From assembly GCA_945787805.1 (NCBI GenBank), contig CALZID010000007.1, forward strand, positions 31,012 to 95,011: 64,000 nucleotides of DNA, written 5' to 3'. A model generated the notes under the pieces. That model had not been told where the DNA came from. It saw nothing but the letters and a program-made list of their open reading frames with translations, and did not search any database. Source of the DNA: an uncultured Clostridia bacterium. GTDB taxonomy: Bacteria; Bacillota; Clostridia; Oscillospirales; Acutalibacteraceae. The position numbers and the translations under genes were made by a program. Positions 18,919 through 27,732 of the stretch are shown here, in pieces. How positions within the stretch are numbered: the stretch's first letter is position 1; each line of letters begins with the position of its first letter.

Positions 18919-19581
18919 TCATTTTCTTTTTTTGCCCAATAATCTGTCCAGTACATAGAGCAGATACCCCATTGCTATGTAAATAACGGATAGCACAAGA
19001 ATTATCAATACGCCCTTTCCCGTGCCCAACAAATCAAAATCCATAAAAGGGTAGGGGTAGCGACTCGAAGTACCGCCGAAACCGCTGAACATAAGTGGGC
19101 TTGTTTCCGCCCGAATAACCGCAAAAATAAGATACGCAATGGGTATTAAAGTCCATACCAGAGGGTCAAAGCTTTTAAAATTGCCTTTGGGTGTAAGCAG
19201 AAGATAATCGAAAAATACCATTAAAGGTACCACGGTGTGAACAAGCCGGTTAGATATTATAAGCATGGGCGAAAAATATCCGCTAGCTTCCATATTTCCC
19301 GACAAAAGCAGATGATATGCAATTCCGGTAAGGGCGATGCACATAACTATTGCGCCTTTTACCACCGCTTTTTCCGATTTTGGGCGCATAATCGCAAGAT
19401 AAGAAAAATACAAAAAACATATAAAATTTGAAATCATTGTGTAATAGCAGGAAAGCATAATAAGATTATCTTTGCTTCCTGTTTGCGATATTGCGGCATA
19501 CTGTAATATAATTCCTGCCTCACAAAGAACAAGAAAAACAAATCTGTAAATTGATTTGAATATGTTGTTTTTAATATACAA
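18919..19581 (-). CDS. Pr6Pr family membrane protein
   Basis: A 220-residue protein with six clear hydrophobic helices. The pattern SNRLVHTVVPLMVFFDYLLL followed by YPYPFMDFDLLG matches the Pr6Pr family (related to eukaryotic FAR-17a/AIG1-like membrane proteins), of unknown biochemical role in bacteria. It is a single gene, convergent with repeat copy 1, and divergent from the methyltransferase at 19871 across 289 bases. A good Shine-Dalgarno, GGAGG on the minus strand, lies just before the start. Confidence 0.75.
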   Translation of the reverse strand: MYIKNNIFKSIYRFVFLVLCEAGIILQYAAISQTGSKDNLIMLSCYYTMISNFICFLYFSYLAIMRPKSEKAVVKGAIVMCIALTGIAYHLLLSGNMEASGYFSPMLIISNRLVHTVVPLMVFFDYLLLTPKGNFKSFDPLVWTLIPIAYLIFAVIRAETSPLMFSGFGGTSSRYPYPFMDFDLLGTGKGVLIILVLSVIYIAMGYLLYVLDRLLGKKRK

Positions 19582-19870
19582 GGGTAAATCCTCCTTTATT
19601 CTTTAAATTCATCCACAGAGCAAAATAATATAGTCATAGGCTATATCTGTTTAAAAAATCACACCATCCCAAAAATGTATCAAAGCCTTTGATTACCTTA
19701 ACAATTTTACCATATTATGATTTTACAGTAAATAAAAAAATGCCGTTTTTAAACGACATTTGAAAAAATTTTTTCTCTTTTTCTGCTCTCATATTACCAC
19801 AAAACGGCGAAAAAGTCAAGTCTTGAAGTTTTTCGGATTTTGAGGTATTAAGAATTATGAGGTGATTTTT
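19582..19870. other. Divergent intergenic region
   Basis: This 289-base spacer separates two divergent genes. It is AT-rich and contains one short inverted repeat around 19741-19760 (GCCGTTT with AAACGaC). No clear promoter with both elements and no operator could be fixed by eye. Confidence 0.4.
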
Positions 19871-20773
19871 ATGGATAAAAAAGAAAGTATGACTGCTCTC
19901 ACATCTCTATTTGCGCGTGCATGGCATAACGAGAAGTATGCGGTGCGTGTGATGGAAGACAGCGTGTCACGAAAACTTATGAGGGACGAAGAATATGAAG
20001 GTATGTGCCATCACATGGCTCAGGGCATTTCATTTTTTAACCCGCAGTTTGTGGGCACACCCAAAGAGGCTTTGGCGTATATTGCCGCAGAATACCTTTG
20101 CCCGTCCGTGCTTTCTCGCGGTGCTTTCAGCGAAGAATCACTCTGTAATGGGGTGAAATTCGGCGCAGAGCAATACCTGATTTTAGGAGCAGGGTATGAT
20201 ACCTTTGCTTACCGTCAGCCGCCCTATGCAGAGAGTCTGAAAATTTTCGAGCTTGACCGTGAAAATATGATACGGGATAAAAAAGCACGACTTGACCGTG
20301 CCGGGATAATACCCGCCGAAAATGTTTGGCATATATCTGCGGATTTAACTGAAAAAGGCTGGGAAAAATCCCTTTTACAAAATCCCGATTTCAATGGCAG
20401 TGCTAATACCTTTTGTAGCCTTTTGGGACTTGTATATTATCTTTCGACTGCGGATTTTGTTCATTTGCTTTGCACATTAAGGAATTTTCTTTGCGAGGGC
20501 AGTACGCTTGTTTTTGATTATCCGAATAAAAATACGGATTTACGCGCTGAAAAGCAGTCATTACTTGCCCGTGGCGCAGATGAGCCTATGTACGGGCGCT
20601 ACAACGAAAAAGAAATTATACATCTGCTTTCCGACTGCGGATTTCGTGTTTATGAGCATTTAACACCGCAGGAAACCACATCACGATTTTTCAATTTGTA
20701 TAACCGTGCAAATCCGCAAAATATACTTACTGCTTTTGAGAATACAAGTCTTTGTCTTGCTGTTCGCAAATAG
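19871..20773 (+). CDS. LCM-family class I SAM-dependent methyltransferase
   Basis: Start taken at ATG 19871 because GAGGTG lies six bases before it; a GTG at 19862 is in frame but overlaps that site. The 300-residue protein carries YLILGAGYDTFAYR as the SAM-binding motif, then KIFELDRENM with the acidic residue that binds the ribose, both typical of the leucine carboxyl methyltransferase family (PF04072). Bacterial members are mostly O-methyltransferases for secondary metabolites or unknown acceptors. No linked biosynthetic genes are present, so the substrate is unknown. Confidence 0.85.
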   Translation: MDKKESMTALTSLFARAWHNEKYAVRVMEDSVSRKLMRDEEYEGMCHHMAQGISFFNPQFVGTPKEALAYIAAEYLCPSVLSRGAFSEESLCNGVKFGAEQYLILGAGYDTFAYRQPPYAESLKIFELDRENMIRDKKARLDRAGIIPAENVWHISADLTEKGWEKSLLQNPDFNGSANTFCSLLGLVYYLSTADFVHLLCTLRNFLCEGSTLVFDYPNKNTDLRAEKQSLLARGADEPMYGRYNEKEIIHLLSDCGFRVYEHLTPQETTSRFFNLYNRANPQNILTAFENTSLCLAVRK

Positions 20774-20811
20774 AATTAAAGTGTAAAATTATCTTATATG
20801 TAATCAATATG

Positions 20812-20832
20812 AAAACTGTAACACAGTTTTTG
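20812..20832 (+). terminator. Probable terminator of the methyltransferase gene
   Basis: A 7-pair stem AAAACTG (20812-20818) with CAGTTTT (20824-20830) ends in a T-run. It is short, so efficiency is uncertain. Confidence 0.5.
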
Positions 20833-20851
20833 TGAAATACACAACATTCGT

Positions 20852-20888
20852 CTTTTAAAAAATATGAGCAGTAGATTATCTGCTGCTC
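20852..20888 (-). terminator. Terminator of the S26-like/nucleotidyltransferase operon
   Basis: An inverted repeat (20866-20876 with 20878-20888) overlaps the end of the minus-strand gene. On the minus strand it is followed by six Ts. Confidence 0.6.
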
Positions 20889-21346
20889 ACTTTTCTTTTT
20901 ATTGCTCTTATTTTACTTTGCAACAACACTATGGGTTTCCTGTACGGTAGATTTTTTAACTGCCTGTTGCAGTATTTCATATATTTTTCATCGTCCGTGG
21001 AAAATACTTTACCGTCAACTTTTAATTTAACAACAACGCCTATAATATTGTTATCCGTTATGCCGTGTTCTTTAACCCATTGATTGTCACCGCAAAGGAT
21101 ATATCCCTTATCATTTGTTCCCACAACTCTGTGCAGAACAAAATGTCCGTCATCCCGTCTGTAAAAGATGATGTCATTTATTTTTACTTCGTTTGCAGAA
21201 GAAATAACAACCGAATCTCTGCCTTGAACCAACAGCGGTAACATACTTGTTCCCGTAACGGGGATTTCAACAGTACCGCCTTGCTCTAATTTTTCTTTTA
21301 TTATGGGATAAAGCTCTTCAAGGCTGATTTTTTTTATCTCGCTCAT
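20876..21346 (-). CDS. Soluble S26-type signal-peptidase-like protein
   Basis: A 156-residue protein with the S24/S26 peptidase core but no membrane helix. GTSMLP holds the expected nucleophile Ser34. The second catalytic position falls in FVLHRVVG, so it is His72 as in the archaeal/SipW branch rather than Lys. GDNQ (Asp87) follows in the usual place. Absence of a membrane anchor argues against ordinary preprotein processing. It overlaps the upstream nucleotidyltransferase gene by four bases, so the two products are made together. Similar soluble S26 proteins occur with peptide-modification genes, but no precursor peptide was found here. Confidence 0.82.
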   Translation of the reverse strand: MSEIKKISLEELYPIIKEKLEQGGTVEIPVTGTSMLPLLVQGRDSVVISSANEVKINDIIFYRRDDGHFVLHRVVGTNDKGYILCGDNQWVKEHGITDNNIIGVVVKLKVDGKVFSTDDEKYMKYCNRQLKNLPYRKPIVLLQSKIRAIKRKVSSR

Positions 21347-22578
21347 TTTTCATCCTCATAAATTTCTAATTTTTTATATAATTCTTTTCTTTTGTTCGCT
21401 TCGGGCACCAATGATGACAAAGTCGGCCGTTCACCCTTTAATACTTTCAAATAGTATCTGACAGTAAACAGAACATAGGCAAAGGGCAATAAAATTTTCC
21501 ACTTTTTAAGCCAAGGCCAATGCAGTTTAACCGCTGAATCAAGTCTGCTTAAAACTACTGCAAATGTAGATTTTTTAACACCGTCTTTACCATTTTCAGA
21601 AACAATCCAACCGCTTCTGTGATACTGCTCGTCTTTATTGCCGAAATTACCGCTTTGAAGAACATCACAAATAATTTCTTCACAGACCGATTCTTCCGAA
21701 AGGGGCAAAGCATCAGGCATATCAATACCCATATATCTGTGGCAAACCGATGCCATAACACTTGCATATCTTAAAAGTCCTAATTCATTTAAGAAAGGAA
21801 TAAATGATTTATCCCAAAAGTCCATATTTGCAGTCTTATTTACATATGCGCCCCAGTCACACAAATGACGAAGCCCCAAGCCCTCAGACGACATGTGGTG
21901 AAGCATGTGAAGAAGAATAATAATTCCGTGGAAAAGGTGGGAGGGTGCTGTGAAAGAATTTTCATCAATCACCGTTATTTTAGTATCATCAAGTATATCG
22001 GTAATAAATGATTTGACAAATTCACCCTTGTCACCGCTTGGAATACCCGGAATTTCATAGTGCATTTCAATTGCACCTTGCTTTTTTGTCATTGTGAGAT
22101 GACGCTCATGGGATTCCATACCGTGAATTGAATAACCTAAGTCATTTTGAAGAGTCTTTGCAATTTCATCAGTTTTATGGTTTTCAACAAGAAAATCAAC
22201 ATCACCCAGCATTCTCATATCAGGGTTTTCATAATATGATGCAGACGCAAGTCCTTTGAGAATAATATATTTATAGTTGTTTTTATCCAAGAAATCGGTA
22301 AGCTCATTCTGACAATTCATAACAGACAAATTATTTGTAATAACCTTGCTGCTATGAACCAACCATTTGCCATATATTTCTTTCGGAATAGTGTTTTGAT
22401 AGAGCGAAATAGCACCTGAAGCAAAAAGCACAACAGTTTGTTTTACGCTTTCTTTATAAACATTTTCCCAGTTAATATCTTCTTGTTTTTCATTCTCTTG
22501 TAAAAACTCAACATTTTTACCAAATGAAGTCTTTGCAATAAGAGAAAGTAAAACTCTGTTATCAAGACTAATGCTCAT
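21343..22578 (-). CDS. Uncharacterised nucleotidyltransferase family protein (PF14907-like)
   Basis: A 411-residue protein. YKYIILKGLASASYYENPDM leads into MLGDVDFLV, where Asp126 and Asp128 form the DxD metal site of nucleotidyltransferase-fold enzymes, as in the NTP_transf_5 group. The rest is helical, with a Trp- and His-rich middle (HGIIILLHMLHHMS) and no membrane segment. Substrate and product are unknown. The stop overlaps the start of the S26-like gene by four bases. In other Firmicutes members of this family sit in polysaccharide or peptide-modification loci, so a link to the nearby surface locus is possible but not shown. Confidence 0.8.
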   Translation of the reverse strand: MSISLDNRVLLSLIAKTSFGKNVEFLQENEKQEDINWENVYKESVKQTVVLFASGAISLYQNTIPKEIYGKWLVHSSKVITNNLSVMNCQNELTDFLDKNNYKYIILKGLASASYYENPDMRMLGDVDFLVENHKTDEIAKTLQNDLGYSIHGMESHERHLTMTKKQGAIEMHYEIPGIPSGDKGEFVKSFITDILDDTKITVIDENSFTAPSHLFHGIIILLHMLHHMSSEGLGLRHLCDWGAYVNKTANMDFWDKSFIPFLNELGLLRYASVMASVCHRYMGIDMPDALPLSEESVCEEIICDVLQSGNFGNKDEQYHRSGWIVSENGKDGVKKSTFAVVLSRLDSAVKLHWPWLKKWKILLPFAYVLFTVRYYLKVLKGERPTLSSLVPEANKRKELYKKLEIYEDEK

Positions 22579-22653
22579 CTGTGCTTTTTCCTTTCTTAAA
22601 TCCTGAATATATTATAATAAAACATATATATAAAGTCAATAAAACATAAGGCT

Positions 22654-23514
22654 TTATACCTTTTTCAGCGAATTATATGCATTAAAAATTGCCGCTGAAA
22701 TAATTATGAAATATCCCGCAAAACTCAATAAATCGGGTAGCTCATTAAATACAATGATACTTAAAATAGTTGTAAATATAATCTGTGAATAATCATAGAC
22801 CGAAATCTCTTTTGCGGGTGCTTTTGAATAAGCCGCTGTGATGAAAAATTGTCCCCCGCCGGCAGAAAGTCCCGCTAAAATCAAATAAACCCATTGTAAC
22901 GGTGTCATCGGCGAAAAGTTAAATATGATTGACGGCAATGTGACAATACAAGAGAACAACGAAAAGTAGAATATAATCAAAGGGCCTTTAAAATTGTTTT
23001 GCGACAGTTTTCTGACATAAGTATATGCAAGGCCCGCACCCAAACCGCCTATAAAGCCTAAAAAGGCAGGTAATGCATCAAAGGAAAATGAAGGTCTCAT
23101 AACGAATAAAGCACCGATAAAAGCCAATGTGACCGCAAAAATCTGTTTAAAATTAGCCTTTTCTTTTAATATGAAAATAGAAAAAATTACCGCAAAGAAT
23201 GGGGAAAGCTTGTTGAGCATTGACGCGTCGGCAACATTCATATTGCTGACTGCATAAAAATTGCAAAGAATACCCACAGTTCCCGCGGCGGCACGAATAA
23301 ACAGATAACCTATGTTTTTGCCCTTTGGCAATTCCCAAATATGTTGTTTTGTAATTATTGCAGATGCAAAAATAAGTGCTACTGCATTTCTGAAAAAACT
23401 CTTTTGCATTATGGGCAAATCACCTGAAAGCTTTACAAAAACGCCCATAAGTGCAAAGAAAAAGGCAGAAGTGATAATATATATAATTCCTTTAATCTTG
23501 TCGTTTTTAAACAT
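22654..23514 (-). CDS. DMT superfamily (EamA) transporter
   Basis: A 286-residue protein with ten hydrophobic helices in two five-helix repeats, the EamA architecture. GIIYIITSAFFFALMGVFVK opens the first repeat, and the second begins near PLQWVYLILAGLSAGGGQF. Members export amino acids, purines or other metabolites. No substrate marker is present. It is alone between the nucleotidyltransferase gene and uraA. Confidence 0.88.
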   Translation of the reverse strand: MFKNDKIKGIIYIITSAFFFALMGVFVKLSGDLPIMQKSFFRNAVALIFASAIITKQHIWELPKGKNIGYLFIRAAAGTVGILCNFYAVSNMNVADASMLNKLSPFFAVIFSIFILKEKANFKQIFAVTLAFIGALFVMRPSFSFDALPAFLGFIGGLGAGLAYTYVRKLSQNNFKGPLIIFYFSLFSCIVTLPSIIFNFSPMTPLQWVYLILAGLSAGGGQFFITAAYSKAPAKEISVYDYSQIIFTTILSIIVFNELPDLLSFAGYFIIISAAIFNAYNSLKKV

Positions 23515-23541
23515 TCAAGGTCACCTTATGTATTTTATCAC

Positions 23542-23577
23542 AAAAAAATCCCCGTAGCAATAAACTACGGGGAAAAT
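23542..23577 (-). terminator. Terminator of uraA
   Basis: CCCCGTAG (23550-23557) pairs with CTACGGGG (23565-23572). On the minus strand the stem is followed by seven Ts. Confidence 0.85.
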
Positions 23578-23592
23578 ACTAAATAATACAAT

Positions 23593-25008
23593 TTATTCAG
23601 CTGTTTCTTCTTTTTCAAGGCGTTTTGAATTTTGTCCTGCTGCGAAGTTTACGCCTGTATCTTTTGGTTCATCCTCTGTGAAAGTGTAATCTTTACCGGG
23701 AAGAATAGCATTGAGAATGATACCGGCAAGAGAAGCACAAGCAAGAGCAGAAAGAGAAATTGTAACACTCTTAATTGAGAATGAAATACCGCCTGTAAGA
23801 CCGAGTGCTGTAACAAGAATAATTGCAGCAACGATAAGGTTACGGCTCTTTGTAAAGTCAACCTTTGATTCAACAACATTGCGGACACCGATAGCAGAAA
23901 TCATACCGTAGAGAACGAATGAAATACCGCCGATGATTGCAGTGGGAAGTGAGTTGATAACTGCTGCAAATTTCGGTGAGAATGAAAGCACAACTGCAAA
24001 GCATGCTGCAAGTCTGATAACTTTTGGGTCATAGACCTTTGAAAGAGCAAGAACACCTGTGTTTTCGCCGTATGTTGTGTTAGCGGGAGCACCTAAAAGA
24101 GATGCGATTGTTGTTGCCAGACCGTCACCTGTAAGTGTTCTGTGAAGACCCGGGTCCTTGATGAAGTTTTTGCCCACAGTAGCACCGATAGCAGAAACAT
24201 CACCGATGTGTTCCATCATAGTAGCAAGAGCAATTGGCATAATGCCTATGATTGCGCTGATAATAAGGCTTGTGTTTGACCAGTCAACACCGAGAACAGT
24301 TGCTTCTTTGTGGATGGGAAGACCAATCCAAGCAGCTTCTTTAACTGCGCTGAAATCAATAGCCCAACCTTCAACACCGCCGATGTTACCTACAACAATC
24401 GCAACGGCATAAGCGCCGATAACGCCGAGAAGAATAGGAATGATTTTTGCCATACCCTTGCCCCAAATGTTGAAAATAACAACGATTGCAAGAGCAATGA
24501 GAGCGAGAGGCCAGTTAGTAGCACAGTTTGTAACTGCGGAGCCTGAAAGACCGAGACCGATAGCGATAATGATGGGACCGGTAACAACGGGCGGGAAGAA
24601 TTTCATAACTTTCTTAACGCCGACAAGCTTGATAATTCCTGCAAGCACAAGATAAACAAGACCTGCGGCAGCAACACCTAAACAAGCGTAAGGAAGTAAT
24701 TCTTTGTTGGGAATATCACCGTTTTCACCAAGCTTCGGAGCAACAGCTGCATAACCGCCAAGGAAAGCAAATGATGAACCGAGAAAAGCAGGTACTTTAA
24801 ATTTTGTGATTACATGGAATAAGAGAGTACCGAGACCTGCCATGAGAAGTGTTGTTGCAACATCAAGACCGGTAAGAAGCGGAACAAGAACAGTTGCGCC
24901 AAACATTGCGAACATGTGCTGAAAGCCGAGAACAACCATTTTGGGAATACCTAATTCACGAGCGTCATAAAGGCCTGTTTCGGGAACAGCTTTTTTTGTT
25001 TTTGCCAT
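23593..25008 (-). CDS. uraA: Uracil permease, NCS2 family
   Basis: A 471-residue nucleobase permease with fourteen helices. LGFQHMFAMFGATVLVPLLT is the helix-1 motif of the UraA branch. The substrate-binding Glu of helix 8 is in MMEHIGDVSAIG, and the helix-10 motif reads TTYGENTGVLALSKVY, again UraA-like and unlike xanthine permeases. It should import uracil with protons. It is a single gene with a good Shine-Dalgarno (CGGAGG on the minus strand). No PyrR attenuator was seen; a separate inverted repeat upstream is listed. Confidence 0.92.
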   Translation of the reverse strand: MAKTKKAVPETGLYDARELGIPKMVVLGFQHMFAMFGATVLVPLLTGLDVATTLLMAGLGTLLFHVITKFKVPAFLGSSFAFLGGYAAVAPKLGENGDIPNKELLPYACLGVAAAGLVYLVLAGIIKLVGVKKVMKFFPPVVTGPIIIAIGLGLSGSAVTNCATNWPLALIALAIVVIFNIWGKGMAKIIPILLGVIGAYAVAIVVGNIGGVEGWAIDFSAVKEAAWIGLPIHKEATVLGVDWSNTSLIISAIIGIMPIALATMMEHIGDVSAIGATVGKNFIKDPGLHRTLTGDGLATTIASLLGAPANTTYGENTGVLALSKVYDPKVIRLAACFAVVLSFSPKFAAVINSLPTAIIGGISFVLYGMISAIGVRNVVESKVDFTKSRNLIVAAIILVTALGLTGGISFSIKSVTISLSALACASLAGIILNAILPGKDYTFTEDEPKDTGVNFAAGQNSKRLEKEETAE

Positions 25009-25087
25009 TTTAACATCCTCCGTTTTTTATATTTGATTTTTAATCTTAATAATAATACCACTACATAGACGACTTGTAAAGTGGAGT

Positions 25088-25124
25088 TTTGACAAAAAAC
25101 TACAAAATATTGATTTTTGTCAAA
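25088..25124. promoter_or_regulatory. Inverted repeat upstream of uraA
   Basis: TTTGACAAAAA at 25088-25098 and its exact complement TTTTTGTCAAA at 25114-25124 flank a 15-base spacer, about 80 bases before the uraA start. On the minus strand the TTGACA within it could also act as a -35 element. Operator function is inferred from symmetry and position only. Confidence 0.4.
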
Positions 25125-25155
25125 TTATACAAATTACAAGTAAAATATTTATAAA

Positions 25156-25187
25156 AAAAGGCAATCCAAAGCGGATTGCCTTTTTTT
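25156..25187 (-). terminator. Terminator of metY
   Basis: GGCAATCC (25160-25167) pairs with GGATTGCC (25173-25180), extended by A/T pairs. It lies directly after the metY stop and works on the minus strand. Confidence 0.85.
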
Positions 25188-26457
25188 ATATTTTTGCAAG
25201 AGCCTGTTCGATATCAGCGATAATATCTTCAACATTTTCGATACCGACAGAAAATCTGATAAGGTCAGGTGAAACACCGCATTCAACAAGCTCACTGTCA
25301 CTTAACTGTCTGTGAGTTGATGAAGCAGGGTGAAGAACGCAGGTTCTGGCATCTGCAACATGAGTGACAACTGCGGCAAGTTCAAGTGAATTCATAAACT
25401 TTTCTGCGGCTTCTCTGCCACCCTTAACGCCGAATGAAACAACACCGCAAGTGCCCTTCGGCATATATTTCTGCACAAGGTCATAATACTTGTTGCCGGG
25501 TAAAGCGGGATAATTCACCCATGAAATCTTATCGTTGGCTTCAAGATATTTTGCAACTGCAAGAGCATTACTGCAATGTCTTTCAACACGAAGATGAAGA
25601 GTTTCAAGGCCCACATTGAGATAGAATGAATTTTGCGGAGCAGGAGTTGAGCCGTAGTCACGAAGAAGCTGTGCTACAATTTTTGTAACATAGCCTGCTT
25701 TGCCGAAATCCTTTGTATAAACAGCACCGTGATAGCTTTCGTCGGGCTTTGTAAGGCCGGGGAATTTATCGTTTTGCTCCCAGTCAAAGTTACCGCTGTC
25801 AATGACGGCACCGCCGATGATATTTGCGTGACCTTCCATATATTTTGTTGTTGAATGTGTAACGATATCTGCGCCCCATTCAAAAGGACGGCAGTTAATA
25901 GGTGTGGGGAATGTGTTGTCGATAATAAGCGGAACACCGTTTTTGTGCGCAATCTTAGCAAACTTTTCAATGTCGAGAATGTCAAGGGATGGGTTTGAGA
26001 TTGTTTCACCGAAAAGCGCCTTTGTATTGGGTTTAAAAGCGGCTTGAATTTCTTCTTCGCTTGCATTCGGGTCAACGAAGGTAACATCAATGCCTAATTT
26101 TCTCATTGTAACATTGAAAAGGTTGAATGTACCGCCATAGATAGTTGCCGCAGAAACAAAGTGGTCACCCGCACCCATAATGTTAATGAGTGAGAAAAAG
26201 TTAGCGGCCTGACCTGATGAAGTGAGCACACCTGCAACACCGCCTTCAAGCATTGTGATTTTTTGCGCAACCATATCGCTTGTGGGGTTTGCAAGACGGG
26301 TGTACATATATCCTGGCTCAAGGTCAAAAAGCTTAGCCATTGCTTCACTTGTATCGTATTTGAAAGTAGTGCTCTGAGTAATGGGCAGAACTCTCGGCTC
26401 ACCGTTTTTCGGCCTGTATGCACCCTGAACGCAATTTGTTTCTATTTTATAACTCAT
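25186..26457 (-). CDS. metY: O-acetylhomoserine sulfhydrylase family enzyme
   Basis: A 423-residue PLP enzyme of the Cys/Met metabolism family, close to the usual length for MetY. The cofactor Lys is Lys205 in VTHSTTKYMEGHANIIGG. Other landmarks are YMYTRLANPTSD and LTSSGQAANFF. The reaction makes homocysteine from O-acetylhomoserine and sulfide. It is four bases downstream of the ApgM-type gene, so the two are cotranscribed, which ties that enzyme to homoserine metabolism. Confidence 0.93.
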   Translation of the reverse strand: MSYKIETNCVQGAYRPKNGEPRVLPITQSTTFKYDTSEAMAKLFDLEPGYMYTRLANPTSDMVAQKITMLEGGVAGVLTSSGQAANFFSLINIMGAGDHFVSAATIYGGTFNLFNVTMRKLGIDVTFVDPNASEEEIQAAFKPNTKALFGETISNPSLDILDIEKFAKIAHKNGVPLIIDNTFPTPINCRPFEWGADIVTHSTTKYMEGHANIIGGAVIDSGNFDWEQNDKFPGLTKPDESYHGAVYTKDFGKAGYVTKIVAQLLRDYGSTPAPQNSFYLNVGLETLHLRVERHCSNALAVAKYLEANDKISWVNYPALPGNKYYDLVQKYMPKGTCGVVSFGVKGGREAAEKFMNSLELAAVVTHVADARTCVLHPASSTHRQLSDSELVECGVSPDLIRFSVGIENVEDIIADIEQALAKI

Positions 26458-26461
26458 TTAA

Positions 26462-27670
26462 TCAGTCCTCCAAAAATTTTTTCATAAGCCGAACACCGCT
26501 GTCAATAAACAGACCTGTTGCTTTTGCGGTTTCTTCATTGACAGTATCAACACCCTTGACTTCTTTGTTCTTGTGATAAATCATAAACGGAACCGGGTCA
26601 GAAGCGTGCGTCGCCGTGACAATGGGCGTTGGGTGGTCGGGAAGAATCATAATTTTGTAATCGTCGTAATCTTTAAGTCCGTCTAATACAATTGGGAGCA
26701 CTTGCTCGTCAATTATTTCAATTGCACGGATTTTATTTTCCGCTTCCCGTCTGTGACCGCATTCGTCGGGAGCTTCAATATGAATATAGGCGTAATCGCA
26801 GCCGTTTTTAAGAGCCTTTACTGCGGCTTCTGCCTTGCCCACAAAGTTGGTATCTATGTAACCTGTAGCACCCTTCACATCGGGAGTTTCCATTTTAGCG
26901 CACTTGCCGATACCTTTAAGCAGGTCAACCGCTGAAATTACAGCGCCCTTTATTCCGTACAGTTCTTCAAAAGGTGATAGTGCGGGCTTTTTGCCTTCGC
27001 CCCAAAGCCAAATTGAATTTGCAGGACGCTTGCCGTTTTTAATTCTTTCAATATTTACAGGGTGGTCTTTTAATAAATCATAGCTCTCTTTCATCATACG
27101 AATAAGGTCGGTTGCATTTTCGCTTGTTGAAAGATATTCGCCTATAACTCTGCCCGAAATATCGTGCGGGGGAGTCATATTGCCTAAATCGGTTGTGCCG
27201 TTGTTCCAAACAAGGCAGTGACGGTAACTGACGCCGCTGTAAAATTTATAAATATCATTGCCGAAATGTTCTTGTACGGTTGCAATAATCTTTTCGGCCT
27301 CTTCGGTTGAAATATCGTCAGCACAATAGTCAACCATAGTTTTGTCAGCATAATTTTCTTCGTCAGAGAGAGTTACAACATTACAACGAAGTGTAACATC
27401 GGTGTCTTTTAAGTCCACACCGATACTTGCGGCCTCCAACGGACTTCTGCCGGTGTAATAAATTGACGGGTCAAAGCCCATAACGCTCATATTGGCAACA
27501 TCACTGCCCGGCTTCATTCCGTCAGGAACGGTTTTTACAAGACCAACAGTGCCTTTTTGTGCAAGAGAGTCAAAATTCGGCTTTTTTGCCAGCATCATAG
27601 GTGTCTTGCCGTCAAATTGCGGAACAGGATAGTCCGCCATTCCGTCGTATAAAACAACAACATATTTCAT
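26462..27670 (-). CDS. ApgM-type phosphoglycerate mutase / proposed homoserine kinase
   Basis: A 402-residue alkaline-phosphatase-fold protein. YDGMADYP holds the first metal Asp, and PGSDVANMSVMGFDP carries the phospho-accepting Ser62. DECGHRREAENK and DHPTPI with THASDPVPF give further metal ligands. By sequence it belongs to the archaeal-type cofactor-independent phosphoglycerate mutases. A bacterial branch of this family has been proposed to be a homoserine kinase because of its gene neighbours. Here it directly precedes metY, which fits that idea. Both activities remain possible. Confidence 0.85.
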   Translation of the reverse strand: MKYVVVLYDGMADYPVPQFDGKTPMMLAKKPNFDSLAQKGTVGLVKTVPDGMKPGSDVANMSVMGFDPSIYYTGRSPLEAASIGVDLKDTDVTLRCNVVTLSDEENYADKTMVDYCADDISTEEAEKIIATVQEHFGNDIYKFYSGVSYRHCLVWNNGTTDLGNMTPPHDISGRVIGEYLSTSENATDLIRMMKESYDLLKDHPVNIERIKNGKRPANSIWLWGEGKKPALSPFEELYGIKGAVISAVDLLKGIGKCAKMETPDVKGATGYIDTNFVGKAEAAVKALKNGCDYAYIHIEAPDECGHRREAENKIRAIEIIDEQVLPIVLDGLKDYDDYKIMILPDHPTPIVTATHASDPVPFMIYHKNKEVKGVDTVNEETAKATGLFIDSGVRLMKKFLED

Positions 27671-27732
27671 ATATAACGCCTCCGAAATATGATAATAGAA
27701 TCGGACATTTAATTTATGCCCGATTCCGATTA

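Noticed and set aside
25674-26423. Long open frames in another phase of metY
   Set aside because: They are shadows of the strongly supported metY frame and show no domain.
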